Under the pieces are notes generated by a model. It saw only the letters and a list, made by a program, of their open reading frames with translations. It had not been told where the DNA came from and did not search any database. A stretch of DNA of 64,000 bases from Phycomyces nitens (taxonomy: Eukaryota > Mucoromycota > Mucoromycetes > Mucorales > Phycomycetaceae), in assembly GCA_022702545.1 (NCBI GenBank), contig JAHRBC010000003.1:744001-808000 (forward strand). Reading direction: 5' to 3'. A program made the translations under genes and the position numbers. How positions within the stretch are numbered: the stretch's first letter is position 1; every line of letters starts with the position of its first letter. Shown here piece after piece: positions 1 through 10,912 of the stretch.

Positions 1-618
1 CCAAGTACAACACTGCAGCCAGCAATTGATCAAGGCGTCGTGCCTCGTATTTGACACTCCACGCCAGATGAGAACCTTAATATTTAAGTTTAAGGCTATG
101 GCGGTGATACTGCTCTCGTCATGATATTCCAAACATATAGCTTTAACAAAATGGAAATTCTTTTATCCACTGTGAATCATTGCTTAAGTTATGTGAAACA
201 GGCATCTTTTCCTTCTCTCAAACTTTCTGGGCCTGTCCAGATGATTTAGAAGAGTGAAATTCTGGTTTTATGGTTTGGATATGCACATGTACATATCAGA
301 ATATACATTTAACATCGCATACAGGCATATAAAGAAGGATGTGACTGTGGGTGTGGCTGTCGAGAGCGGAAAAAGGGAATTAAATAAATATATATAATAA
401 ATAAATAAATATAGAACGGTAGAGAAGCGAGTCGATACGCGTGCATGTAAAAGAAGCAGAGATCCAAAGCCAATTGATACATGAATGTATATAGATATAT
501 ATCTTTATATATATATATATATAAAGATATATATATTTATATATATTTAAAATAAACACACATACACACACACACTTTTGGCTCCTAAACAGGAAACTCC
601 TGTTCCTTTTCTTCATTG
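1..618. other. Intergenic DNA with TA-rich tract
   Basis: No coding frame with gene-like composition was seen on either strand. The stretch 485-550 is a (TA)n-rich low-complexity tract followed by a short CA run. The reading frames that cross it are rich in Ile, Tyr and Lys, as expected of translated microsatellite. It may hold the 3' untranslated region of the minus-strand arrestin-like gene that ends at 619. Confidence 0.6.
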
Positions 619-2091
619 CTAAACAAGGCAGAAATCATAAAGACATCTCTCCTCGATCAACGTGTCTTCTGTTCGCTTTCGTCGTCTGGTGGACTGGCTT
701 GGTGGTACAAAAGATTGTTCGGGGAGACCTGCGATTGATGCAATTACCCTTTCCCATACCCGATCGTTCAAGGGGTCCGAGAGCGGCAGGCTGCGATTGA
801 ATGGAGCCCCGCACAGAGCTTCGTCTTCCTGAGCAGCACAGGAATAAAGTGGTAGGCGCTCTCCATCGCGTGTGACGGCCTGGTAGCTGGGAAGAGCATC
901 TGTATCTACCTGGTGCTTTATCTCGCGTGTGACATCAACCGGAAGTCCAATACAGACCGGTGGCAGTACACGCCCATCCGTAGTCGAGAGATGGACAACA
1001 AGGCGAATATAATGTCTGATCTCAAGAAAGGGAGATTCTAGCGAATAAGTAAAATCGCCATGGGTAACAGTCGTCGAATGCCCACACACAGACGCTGGCT
1101 GGGCTGGCTCACCCGAGCTGGTTTGGGTAGCAAGATGGAGAGGAAATGAAAATGAAATCAGAGTATCCAGCGGTGGGTGGAAATATACAGAGGGGGGGTG
1201 AGGGCATCTTACCAAATGCCGCTTGCTGACCAGATCACTTTATAATTTACTATATCATTAACTTCAAAATTATAATCTTCATCTGGTTATTATTACCTGG
1301 AATCCTGGCGGTAGACTTCTTCTTGCACAGCGTCTACTTCAATCTTTGCAATCTCCACTGATTCTGGACCAACAAGCGTCTTTAGCATTCCAACAAACTC
1401 AATTCCTTGCCGGTTCTCCAAGCACACCCATCCTGGCACATTGAACTCCCACCCAATCGTCAATGGCCGCTCTCCCATCATCTTCCGATGGGGTACCACA
1501 TAGCCTATGACATGTCCTGCAGACACGTCTTTTGGCATAAGTGTCTTTAACAGTCGAATTTCTCGATGGACCAGCCATTCTTTCTCAAACTTTCCTGTTG
1601 GAAGCACTCTTGCAGTCAGTCGGTAAGAGATCCGCAGGTACTCAGACTCAAAGGTCGGACACAGGTAACCCGGAACCGCCACTTCAAAACCTAGATGAAG
1701 GAGAACAAAAAATAAAGTCAGGAGTAAGTCTTGAGATCTACAATTTCCTACCCTTACCAAGATCAGTTACTCCTGCTGGTAGAATCGCATCCTCAAGCAA
1801 AATGCTCTTTGTTTTACGCAGAATCATGCTAGCATTGATTCTCGAGACCAGAAAGGCATGCTGTGATTTCAGAGGATCCCGCCAGCTGAGATGTGCCTGG
1901 CCCTTGAACTTGATCTCTACCAGACTCAGCTTTGTGGGCCGAGATGTAATGAGCCGTAACTTTCCCCGCACCTTTTGTCGCTTGGGATGAGTGTTGTAAG
2001 TGCCCTGGCTAGACATGCGAGGACCATAAAAAGTCACAATGTCAGGGACTATGAGGTCTACAGCGATTATTTTTTTGGTCATGATCAACAA
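619..2091 (-). CDS. Arrestin-like (alpha-arrestin) protein
   Basis: Predicted arrestin-fold adaptor of about 408 residues. Fungal alpha-arrestins recruit Nedd4-type ubiquitin ligases to plasma-membrane cargo. Three exons are inferred: 1758-2091, 1297-1690 and 619-1117. The introns are 1691-1757 and 1118-1296, both GT-AG, and the frame is continuous across them. Exon 1 carries the N-terminal arrestin beta-sandwich pattern (basic strand VRGKLRLITSRPTKLSLVEI, then FKGQAHLSW). Exon 2 continues with MPKDVSAGHVIGYVVPHRKM and a hydrophobic C-domain. Exon 3 has SFSLESPF-like strands and a polar tail ending in RRRKRTEDTLIEERC. I see no PPxY motif here, unlike the second arrestin-like gene at 12.4-13.5 kb. 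A start at 2082 (MTKK) is equally possible. The family call rests on pattern only. The second intron (179 bp) is long for this window and its acceptor could be misplaced. Confidence 0.65.
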
Positions 2092-2146
2092 TGAATGGAG
2101 GAGGAGAAAGAGAGGCTATGAATTCGTCACAAGTCTGGGCCAGATC

Positions 2147-2314
2147 GTGTCACAATATGTGATGTTTATAGAGCGTACAGTCAAGCCTATGTGTGATAGT
2201 TTACTTTAAGGGAATAACCTCTGACTTTATTGTAATTGATAATTGTGATAAGAAATAGTATTGGGATAAATCTATATATGGAAATAGGCATTATTGTCAC
2301 AACTGACTGTCACA
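2147..2314 (-). repeat. Probable 3' LTR of the gag-pro element, with adjacent polypurine tract
   Basis: On the minus strand, the gag-pro frame stops and is followed within about 25 bp by a purine-rich run (AAAGGGGGAGTGA, 2315-2327). The next segment begins TGTGACAG and ends ATTGTGACA. This is the expected order of polypurine tract then 3' LTR, with TG...CA ends. The segment is only about 168 bp and contains AATAAAG, a polyadenylation-like signal. A stretch around 2194-2225 (GTGATAGTTTACTTTAAGGG, then AACCTCTG and CTTTATT) recurs at 22.61 kb. No matching 5' LTR was found upstream of gag. The exact ends are inferred. Confidence 0.5.
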
Positions 2315-2337
2315 TCACTCCCCCTTTAGCAACGACT

Positions 2338-4503
2338 TCACTCGTTGCGATGAGGCATATCTTGTTGTATGTTCTTGCCTTTTGACTTGTTAACTTGCGC
2401 TTTCTTTATGGTCAAGTCTACCGTACTCAATTCCATTTGATGCCTCTGCATCCAATCCATTCCCAGAATCAAATCCACATTTTGTTTCGGGACTACTTTC
2501 AATGTTGCAGGATAGCAATCACCATTCATCCATATGTCTTCTTTGACATCCAACTTGGTCGTTTCCTGCGACTTGTTTCCATACTCTATCCTAGTAGACG
2601 GGACTTCGGTTGCTTCCAACTGTTGACTCTTGACTAGATCTATGCTGATTGATGATATCGTCGAGCCCGTATCTATCAACGCCTTTGTCTTCTTTCTTCC
2701 TACTTCGACTTCAACCATGAACTGACATTGGTTATCATTCGCTGTTTCCGTCTCAGCTATCATCATTGTTGCATTCTGGAATAGCTTTGCAAGCAAATTG
2801 GACTCATAATCACTCTCCTCCTCCTTTGGCAAAGCTACAGCAGTTTGTGTGTTTTGTTGTTCTGGTTGTTTCTTTGACTAACAGTCTATTTGCATGTGGC
2901 CGACCGTGCCACAATTGTAACATTTGCCTTGGATTCTGCGGGTTGCGTTGCGGTTCTGGTCCTGGCGGCTGTTGGACTTCTGTCCTCGTTGCTCGTCTTT
3001 TTGTTGAAACGGCTGAAACCGTTGAGCATTCTGCTCCACACCTTCCATGGGCGAGGGCTCAAACTCTACTTGTGGCTGTGATGGTGGTGGCGGGGCAACT
3101 GATTCGATATTATGAGTGGGGGCCATAGGAAGTGGTGTCCTTGATATACCCGTGTCTCGGCTTAACACCGTCCGATCAGCCCTTTCCATAGTTATGGCAA
3201 ACTTGATGGCTGCCTTCAACGTTGTTGGCTCATGTCGAGAGACCTCCTTTGCAACATCTTTGCGAACATGGTCATAGAAGAACAACTTCAAATTCTCCGA
3301 CATGTTCTTCTCCATCTTCTGTAACGCCACAGACAGTCTCGAACCAAACGTCGTCATGCTCTCCTTGCCTTGGTGCAGATTCTGTAATTCCGTCATGGCT
3401 ACCGCAGACGTGTCTCCCGCACCAAAAAACTCCTTGAACTCGTTAAGTATCCGGTCGATGTCGATTTTCTCGTAATCACTCAACGATTGCCACCAGTGGG
3501 CAGCACCGCCCTTCATCAACATCATGAACTCTCGTCTTTGGGCATCCTTATCCCACGAGAAATACTCCGCCGCCTTCTCAAACTCCAACAGCCAAGCCTG
3601 TGCGTCTTCACTGGCTGTTCCTCGGAATGGTCTTACATCCACACGAGGACCACCTCTTCTCCCGCCGGGTACTGCACCAGCAGAGTTTTGTTGTACCTTT
3701 AGGTACGCACTCTTCTCCGAGATTACCTCTTCCCTGGCAAAACTCTCTCTTCGCGAGGTCACACTCTCGTATGAGGAGACTGATGCATTAGTTGGTAGAG
3801 AGATTTCACTTCGTAATTCCTGCAGTTGAGGCGAACGTTGTTGGTTGTAAACAGGTTCTGGTTGAGACCGATCGTCTCTTGAAATCATCTCGTACATGTT
3901 AAACATGTTACGCTGTACTTGCGTAAGTTCTCGGGCATGGGTTTCTTTCAACGCCTCGATTTCTCGTCTCATATCCTCAATCATCGTTTGGCTTGTCTTC
4001 TCTCTGGCCGCTCTTTTCTCTTCTTTGACTTGCCTTAGCGCCCTTTCTACCCTAGCCTCTACTTCCAGCTCCATTTTTCGCTCCATTTCTCTTTCTAGGG
4101 CCATTCGTTCTCTTTCAACCCTTTGATGGGACTCCTGTTCTGCTTGTCTTCGAAGTTGCTCTCTGTTCTCTTCGTCTTTTTGGGCTAGGAGTCGGCTCAA
4201 TTCCTTCTCTGCTTCAAGACGCAAGCTGTTCTCACTCTCCTTTTGCCTTTCTTCGAGAATTTTGGCCAGTTGGCTTTCCGCTTGACGTTGTAAGTTGGCG
4301 TCTCGCTCTTCTAACCATCGCATGGCTTGTTCTGCCATCATCCTCTCATTCTCTGCCTTCCATTCTTCGGCTTGACGTTCCATGCTTTCTCGGCGTCTGT
4401 CCATCTCTTCTTGGTATTGTCTTTCTTGGACAGCCCATTCTTGTTCCAACTGTTGGGCGAGGTAGTTGAGACCAACGTGTCCTCCATATCTATCCTCCCC
4501 CAT
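2338..4503 (-). mobile_element. Truncated gypsy-type retroelement: Gag and aspartic protease separated by one in-frame UAG, no RT/IN
   Basis: The Gag part (to 2878) starts most plausibly at the Met at 4503 (MGEDRYGGHVG). It has a long Glu/Arg-rich coiled coil, then a retrotransposon Gag (capsid-like) region from FRGTASEDAQAWLLEFEKAA to about the ERAD motif. It ends in a CCHC zinc knuckle (CYNCGTVGHMQIDC) followed directly by TAG. The frame stays open after this stop, in the same phase, through an aspartic protease with DTGSTISS and LILGMDWM, and ends at 2338. No reverse transcriptase, RNase H or integrase follows. A polypurine tract and an LTR-like segment come next. This is the layout of a non-autonomous gag-pro (TR-GAG-like) element, or of an internally deleted Ty3/gypsy copy. 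No frameshift is seen in about 2.1 kb. The minus-strand frame actually extends upstream to 4578, but those first ~25 codons look host-derived. Confidence 0.8.
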
Positions 4504-4546
4504 GCGAGAGGTCGATGGTTCTAGCAAATGTAACAAGATCTCGGAC

Positions 4547-6137
4547 TCATGCAAACATAATTTTGGTATCTTTGACAAATTTCTGTAGTTCTGGAGGGTT
4601 TACTGGGCATCTTGAAATAGTATAGTTGTATCGAACATATTGTTTTTTAAATTTGAGCAAGACTTCATAGTAGATCAAATTGTCTACAAAAACAAAATGC
4701 ATGTTAAAATATATGTAATATCTGCTGACTTATACCTACTAAAATAGAGAACGGTAAAGATTTTGTTTCTTCCACTTTGTTTGATTGTCTTTAAAGCATT
4801 TTCATAGATTTTTTTTAATATCGCTGTCGTATTTTGCTATTGATGAAGAAATGTTTCCTCCTGCAAACTCGATGATTAACAATATCTCTCTTGAACCTTT
4901 TAAAGTTCCCAATCCATCTATTTTAGTTGACTCGGTAAAACCATTACTGACTTCAATCCTATCCACAATACACTATATTCAGAGAGAATGAAATGTTATC
5001 AAAACAAATATATATTTACCATTTTGTATTAAAAAGATGTGCGTAAGGTAAGAGTAAATGATTGAAAATGGGTTGAATTGTATACGAGATCGCAGTTCGT
5101 TCAGCAAGTGGTGAAATAAGAGGATTGGTTGCAAATTCCATAAATCTTATACTACAACAGAAAAATTAATAGATAGTCAGCAGTCTGGAAACGCTTAACT
5201 TACAAGTGTTCCGTTATGAACTTGACGTAAGCCCAGTCTTGATGTTTCAAAGGATCAAATTGTTTATTTGTAAACTCATGATCTTTTAAAAGTTCACTAC
5301 GCCAACCCATCAATGATTTATCTTCACCACTTAATCTGTCAACAAGGCTTTTGCATTCAGGAGTGTATTCATATTCTTTGAATTGGCACATGTCTTGTAA
5401 GACTATAATTGTACTTGCTGAAAATTTATCTATTGCCATTTCACGTGCAGCTGTAACTGTCCAATCAATAACACCATCCAAGCTAAACAGGTAGAAGTGA
5501 ACAAATAAGTACTAATTTTGACATATACTACTGTTACCTGTCCTCGATTGCCTCATTTATATCATTTTTTTTGTAGAAGACAGTTTATTATCTTTACACA
5601 GTCACGCCTCTTCGATCGGCGGTGCTGGGGATGACTTAATGGCCTCATGTCTTATGAGATGAACCTCATTTATATCATGGAAATAATCCTCAAACACCTT
5701 ATCATCATTGCTATTATTAACACGTGAATCAACAGAACATGAAGACGATGATGTAGTACTGCCAGAGCTTTTTAATAATCTGATGCCAGTTGAAGGTATA
5801 TCATTTGTATTTTTAATAACTTCTGGAGATTCAGTTTTGCTCAAAAGTATTGCTGATGTACTGGCTTCTGAACAATTCGTTCCAAGTGCCTAAAAATACG
5901 AAGAGTTTTAATACAAGTAATAGTTATATACAAAATAAAAAGTTATTTTTACAATCTGTGTTTGTGTTTGGATGTTTCCCCACGCCATCTGTGCCAAGTT
6001 GATTGTGTTATCAGTAGCCAACTGCTGTAATTGTTGGGCTGTACGACTAGATGTGGTTTTCTTTGCTTTGGAATCTCTCAAGTCCCAATACTGTTTATAT
6101 ATTTTGCCGAATTCTGAAGCAAGATTATGGCGTGTCT
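4547..6137 (-). pseudogene. Decayed copy A of a lineage-specific multicopy family of unknown function
   Basis: Several short exons can be chained on the minus strand. The first has RHNLASEF and YKQYWDLRDSKAKK (about 5950-6130). A Ser-rich exon is at 5602-5890. The next is at about 5210-5483 (VIDWTVTAAREMAIDKFSAS). The next has FMEFATNPLISPLAERTA (about 5030-5165). The next has IEVSNGFTESTKIDGLGTLK and ILLIIEFAGG (about 4830-4960). The last has IYYEVLLKFKKQY and CPVNPPELQKFVKD. An A8 run near 4808-4816 breaks the frame, and the frame ends at TGA 4547-4549, immediately beside the retroelement. I know no named family. From recollection it resembles abundant hypothetical proteins of Mucorales. 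It shares the pattern IDxLGxLK...hydrophobic strand...G with copy B at 17.4-18.8 kb. The 5' end and several splice sites are uncertain. Confidence 0.5.
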
Positions 6138-6244
6138 AGCAGTAATAAATATGTTGGTAATATGCTAAATATAAACGACTCGCAATATAAACTTACTTCA
6201 AATATGGTGTTTTGATGCCTAGCTTGCTTTCGGCAATGAACATT

Positions 6245-6330
6245 GTTCGAGGGACGAAGTCCCGAGAATGAGGTGGTACCAGCCCACCCTTCCCCTTAAT
6301 CAGGCCATCGAATTGTATGGCGCGACTAGG
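6245..6330. repeat. GC-rich segment with short hairpin, possible decayed transposon end
   Basis: This is a GC-richer island in AT-rich DNA, immediately upstream of pseudogene copy A. A 5-bp inverted stem GGGAC-GAA-GTCCC lies at 6251-6263, extended by near-complementary flanks. No coding frame is convincing across it. The segment may be the end of a decayed element or the 5' leader of the pseudogene. The call is tentative. Confidence 0.3.
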
Positions 6331-6372
6331 AAGAGATAGAGAAGAGTAGGGTAGAAAAAACTTAAAGAATAA

Positions 6373-6889
6373 TAGAGAGGTTTGGGGATTTTATCTTCAC
6401 ATTCACATTGCGTGTAACTGTGACGCAATATTTTTTATCTTCACATTCGCTCTTTAGAAAATGTGTTTAAAGTATGACAAACATCAGGCACATAGTATCT
6501 TTCTTTCTTCAATTGAAAACACTTTATTCTATTAAAGATGTCTTGTATTATTTATTTGCAAAGGACTAGGATCGTTTAATATAACGTACAAAACGCATTT
6601 CGTAAACATTTTTGCGTTTTGAACTTGTTGTAAACCCTTTTTTTTATTAATTGTATCTGTCAATATTGAATCACAAAACTAACTCAGCACGTATCGTGTT
6701 CATCCTTCTTGCGATTTTATTGGACAATATAGTGACCCAACAAAGCGAAAATAACAAAGTTATCTTCACAAAATGTGAATATATACGAGTTATCTTTACA
6801 TTATGGTACGACTCTGGAGACTAAATCGTAAAATGGATCGCCTTTTATGGAAAATGTGAAAGTGAATATAACGGCCCCAAACCTCTCTA
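6373..6889. mobile_element. TA-flanked MITE with GAGAGGTTTGGGG terminal inverted repeats
   Basis: The left end (6375) reads GAGAGGTTTGGGG and the right end is its exact complement (CCCCAAACCTCTC, ending 6887). Each is flanked by TA at 6373-6374 and 6888-6889. The next bases continue as an imperfect inverted repeat. Copies of a TTATCTTCACATT-like motif lie just inside both ends (about 6392 and 6436 on the left; about 6760 and 6790 on the right). No transposase frame is present. The TA target duplication, short length and subterminal repeats suggest a Tc1/mariner-type miniature element. A 3-bp AAT duplication with a slightly different TIR cannot be excluded. Confidence 0.75.
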
Positions 6890-7030
6890 ATATTGGCCTA
6901 AAGACACATATTTCCAACACTTTCGGATTGTGTATATCCCACTTATTCATCTAGGCTGTAAACACTGTCACATTTCTCAACTACATTTAATCTCTTCTTC
7001 CACTCCCCACTCTAAATTGCCTCTAGTGTA

Positions 7031-8625
7031 ATGGATGAACATGAGCATAGTAGTGGCATGGGCCATAGCCATGACCTCGACCCAGCCTTGTTTGGAGAGT
7101 ATGCTACGACCAGTGAACCGATTGGAACCATAATGACCCTGCACATTGTCTTTATGATTGCAGGTAAACGATCATCTATCTATAAAGGTCCATAATACAA
7201 GCTGGTTTTGACTTGTATAACAGCATTCGGCGTCTTATATCCTCTTGGAATGGTCCTGGGTCTTGCCAAGAACAAGTGGCATGTCCCTGTTCAGATCCTC
7301 GGAACAGCATTTTTTATCATTGGATATTTCTTGGCACATGCCCACGATGGTCGCAACTATGTAAGTCAGTCATCTCAAAACTATGAATTGTTTAATTTAC
7401 AAGTATTTCTATAGGAACCTCATATTGCCCATCGCTGGTTTGCAGACATTGTTATCACTGCCGTAGTGGTTCAGCTGGGTGTAGGTGCTTATCTCAAATG
7501 CCATTTAGAACGCGGACTTTTGGGCCGTATTAGGCCAGCACTGGTCAAGGCGCACAAGGTCCTTGGCGCGTCTATTCCGGTAATTGGCTATGTCCAGATT
7601 GTGTTGGGTGTCATTGCTCTTCTCGGATTCTGCTATGCAGGTAAAGCCAACACTAAAATCGTTTGTATATAAAACTAATGTGTATTGTAGATCACACTGG
7701 CCAATGCTTGGCTCACTTTATTATGGGCTCTTCGTTTATGGCCTATGGTATCATTCTCCTTCTTTCTCTTAGAGTGGGTGCTCCTTGGTTGTTACGTAGA
7801 AATAAGAGCCAGGAATGGTATGATAGCTGGGTCATTACTCTGTGGGGTATCGTCAACACATTTACTGAGCACAGGTAGGCGAGCCAATATATCAATTGAA
7901 AGAGCTTTACTGACAAGAAGAGGGATTCTTTTTTAGATGGGGTTCAGCATGGAACCATGGTGATTACCAGCACACATCCATGGGTATCATTTGGTGGATG
8001 GCTGGCATGGTTGGAATTGTGTTGAGTCGCAATGGAAAGAGATCAGTCATTCCCTCGGTCATCATTATTCTCACAGCAGTAGCCTTCCAGGGCCATGCTC
8101 AGCATGTTCCCAACAGTGGAGCCATTCACTCTTATTTTGGCTATCTGCTGATGGCAGGAGGACTCAGTCGTATTATAGAAATCTGCTTTGTGTGGAAAGA
8201 AGGCGACTTTACCGTTTCCCCATGGCAATACCTCCCTCCTCTGGTAAGAATAACCTTGTTGAATACTATCGTATGGTTGTTTAATTTGTTTATAGAACTT
8301 GATTTTGGCTGGTGTACTCTTTATGGGCTCTACAGAAGAGCAGCTTGGATACCTGGCAGTAATTGATGTTGACATTAGTTCATACAGCAATGCCATTCTC
8401 TCCCTTGGTTTTGTCGTGTTCTTTGCAGCAGTTATCTTGATTACCCTGTGGGAGAACCTTACAGGATATGTCCCCTCGCTGAATACTACATATACTGAAG
8501 TCAGAAATCCAGTAACAGAAGAATCTCTTATGCAGGGCTCAGATTCAACCTTCTTAGAAGATGATGAGGATGACTATAGTAACGATGCTGTTCCTCTAAA
8601 GACCAGCGTTAATGGTCGGTTCTAG
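7031..8625 (+). CDS. Ytp1-like multispanning membrane protein (DUF2427/YTP1 type)
   Basis: Six exons: 7031-7163, 7224-7360, 7415-7640, 7691-7874, 7937-8243 and 8296-8625. All introns are GT-AG and the frame is continuous. The soluble N-terminus is His-rich (MDEHEHSSGMGHSHD). It is followed by many membrane segments, starting with LHIVFMIAAFGVLYPLGMVL. This is the layout of the fungal Ytp1 family, which has an N-terminal cytochrome b561-like (DUF2427) half and a C-terminal Ytp1 half. Typical features are FPLGMVLGL-like and GHAQH motifs (FQGHAQHVPNS in exon 5) with conserved His in the helices. The C-terminus is acidic and cytosolic (EDDEDDYS). The biochemical role of the family is not established; histidines suggest haem or metal binding. 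An acceptor at 7223, not 7201, keeps the helix intact. A MITE lies about 140 bp upstream of the start. Confidence 0.8.
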
Positions 8626-9665
8626 TGTGCTCTCCTGTTCTAGAAGAGATATTTATTATATTATATTATATCATTACTATAAACTGCAACCATACCTTTT
8701 TTTATGATCTTTTGGTATCATATATATATATGTTTGTAGGATGATGTTTTTATAATATCAACATTTGTGTGTATCAATGCTGATGTAAAAAAGTGGGTTA
8801 TGAACCATGGCATAAAGGCACAAAGTTTTTATTTTCTCACGGAAAACTTTGTGCGTGTTATTAGGTACAAATTAGCCTTCAAATGGATTACTAAAAGAAC
8901 CGCCTTGAAGATCTACTATACATCTCCTGATATCCAAGTTAATCGCCCAGAGATTTAAAGATCATTTTTATTTGCTTATTATCTAACCTGGTCAACCTGG
9001 GAATTTTGGGGTTCAAGTCATTTATTCTGATTGTTCTAGGGTTTAAGATTGCCTGCTGGACAACACCTATTTAATATACAGGGAAATGATCTTGTAACCA
9101 TATCATAAAGTATTACAGAACCAATTCTACGATCAATTCCCCATGGAGTATATACTTTCTGCTAATGCACTGAGATTCCTGGCCATAAACTAAAAAATAT
9201 ATATGTAATACTTGACACCTCTTTGTTTATCGTACAAACCCTATATTTATTTTTACAGTATATAGCCTTACAAGGTTTATCAGATAGAGTTCAAGGAACA
9301 TTACAGATATGCACATGCAGGAGCATTTGGGAGTTGGTCACAATATATTGTCCCAGTGAGAAATCTTACAAGTGCACAATGTGCATTTTGTACACCTTGG
9401 TTCAATATGCTATATTATCTGCTGATAATCATTTAAAAGTTCCATTCGACAGTAAATTGGATCATATATATATTACCGAGGCACTTGTGAAAAATATTCA
9501 CGTTTAATTATACCTACCACAGATGGAATATAATTAATATATAATCTCATTGTGGATGTGGGGGAGATCACAATCAGTACAATTATCAATGTCAATTAGA
9601 GACAATTAATGATACTTTTTTTTATATATGTTTTATCTAGTAATGTATTGATGTGTTTATTCTTT
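8626..9665. other. Intergenic region with a perfect 12-bp hairpin
   Basis: Nothing coding is supported here. It lies between the convergent ends of the Ytp1-like gene (plus) and the SANT gene (minus). It contains (TA)n near 8720. A perfect inverted repeat GCACAAAGTTTT/AAAACTTTGTGC spans 8818-8854 with a 13-nt loop, and the rest is AT-rich. Part will be 3' untranslated sequence of both genes. Confidence 0.6.
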
Positions 9666-10821
9666 CTATGTATGATTTTTTCTGTTTTTTCCCAGTCTTC
9701 GTCTCTTGGGTACAAAGTCTTCTTCTTCTTCTTCCCCATCCTCTTCGACCATATTTGGAGAATCTTCTTCATTTTGGAGCGCAAGAGCTATAGCAAGATC
9801 ATCCTCTGTACTGATTATAGTAGGCATCAATTCATCGTCCTCATCAGCAGAAGGTGTGGCAGGCGATGGAGAACGCGATACCTCGGACTAGTGTTTGTTG
9901 GACATAAGACTTGGGAATTATAGTTGAATATACAATCATGCTACCTTTAATTTCTCCATGCGTCCGGGGTGAGCCTCACGCATCTTTTGGATCTTTTGCT
10001 GGACCTTTTCGAGCTCTTCATTGAGGCGCTGCATTTCAGCTTTTTTGGCTTCCAAGAGGAGCATAGGCTACAGAAACAGACTTTTAATGAGAAGCCGTTC
10101 TTTTGGTACAACTACTTACATCCTCCATTCTTGGCAGCTCGATATCGCTCCATTCTGATTCTGGGAGTTCATACCTATTCAAAATATAAGTAACTACACT
10201 TCTTTATATTTCCTGGTCTCTGTCCTACATCTTTTTGTTCTTCAAGAGTCTCTCCTTTAACTCTTCTCTTGTCAACTTTCCTAAGGTACCAAATGTCTTA
10301 GCACTCGTATATTTCTTACAAACTCCACTCATTACCTCCTGTATTGACAATACAGTTATTCTTTCTCTTGATATGAACTCCCTGGATCTTTGAGTTTTTT
10401 TCTCCCACAACCTTTGGGTTGATGTGTAGGCCAGCAAATTCTAATGTATGGATTTAAGAAAAAAAGCACACACACACACAAATTATGTCTGTCGACTAAA
10501 TCTACCTGCTGTGCTCTGTTGACCCAATAGTCGCTGAAGCTGTAGATTCATTTGGGCATTGGTCTTTCCAGGAAGACAGCCACTCTCAATGATCTTTGCC
10601 CAGTTACCAATTCCAAACTTCATCAATGCACTTCTCAACAATTCTGATTCTTCCTCGGTCCAGCCTGTTGTGATGCTTGTTTAATCCAATCGCCATTGAA
10701 TCAATCCTCTAATCAATCGTGCATTACCTGGAGACAGTGTACAATTCCATAGACTTGCAGAATCATTAGACCGAAGCACATTACGTGCTCCGGCCGTCAT
10801 ACTACGTGGTTTGGCAGACAT
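9666..10821 (-). CDS. SANT/Myb-domain protein with acidic-basic tail
   Basis: Seven exons give about 269 residues: 10728-10821, 10506-10664, 10336-10440, 10229-10280, 10120-10174, 9945-10067 and 9666-9887. The lengths sum to a multiple of three. Exon 2 encodes one Myb/SANT repeat, with WTEEESELLRSALMKFG, then NWAKI and LPGKTNAQ, where the first two tryptophans of the repeat are visible. A basic segment and KLTREELKERLLKNKK follow, then YELPESEW. A coiled-coil helix comes next (EAKKAEMQRLNEELEKVQQK). The Ser/Glu-rich tail ends in EEEDFVPKRRRLGKNRK, a probable nuclear localisation signal. A nuclear DNA- or chromatin-binding role is inferred from the SANT repeat. I do not recognise a named orthologue. 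The start is divergent with FANCL and only about 90 bp away, so the two genes probably share a promoter. Confidence 0.7.
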
Positions 10822-10912
10822 TGGATGGATTAACAAGATGCAAAAAACAACGCGTCTTGCTTTTCAAGTCACAAAAAAAAAGAAAAAAAGATGAATAGAT
10901 GCTTTTTTTCAC

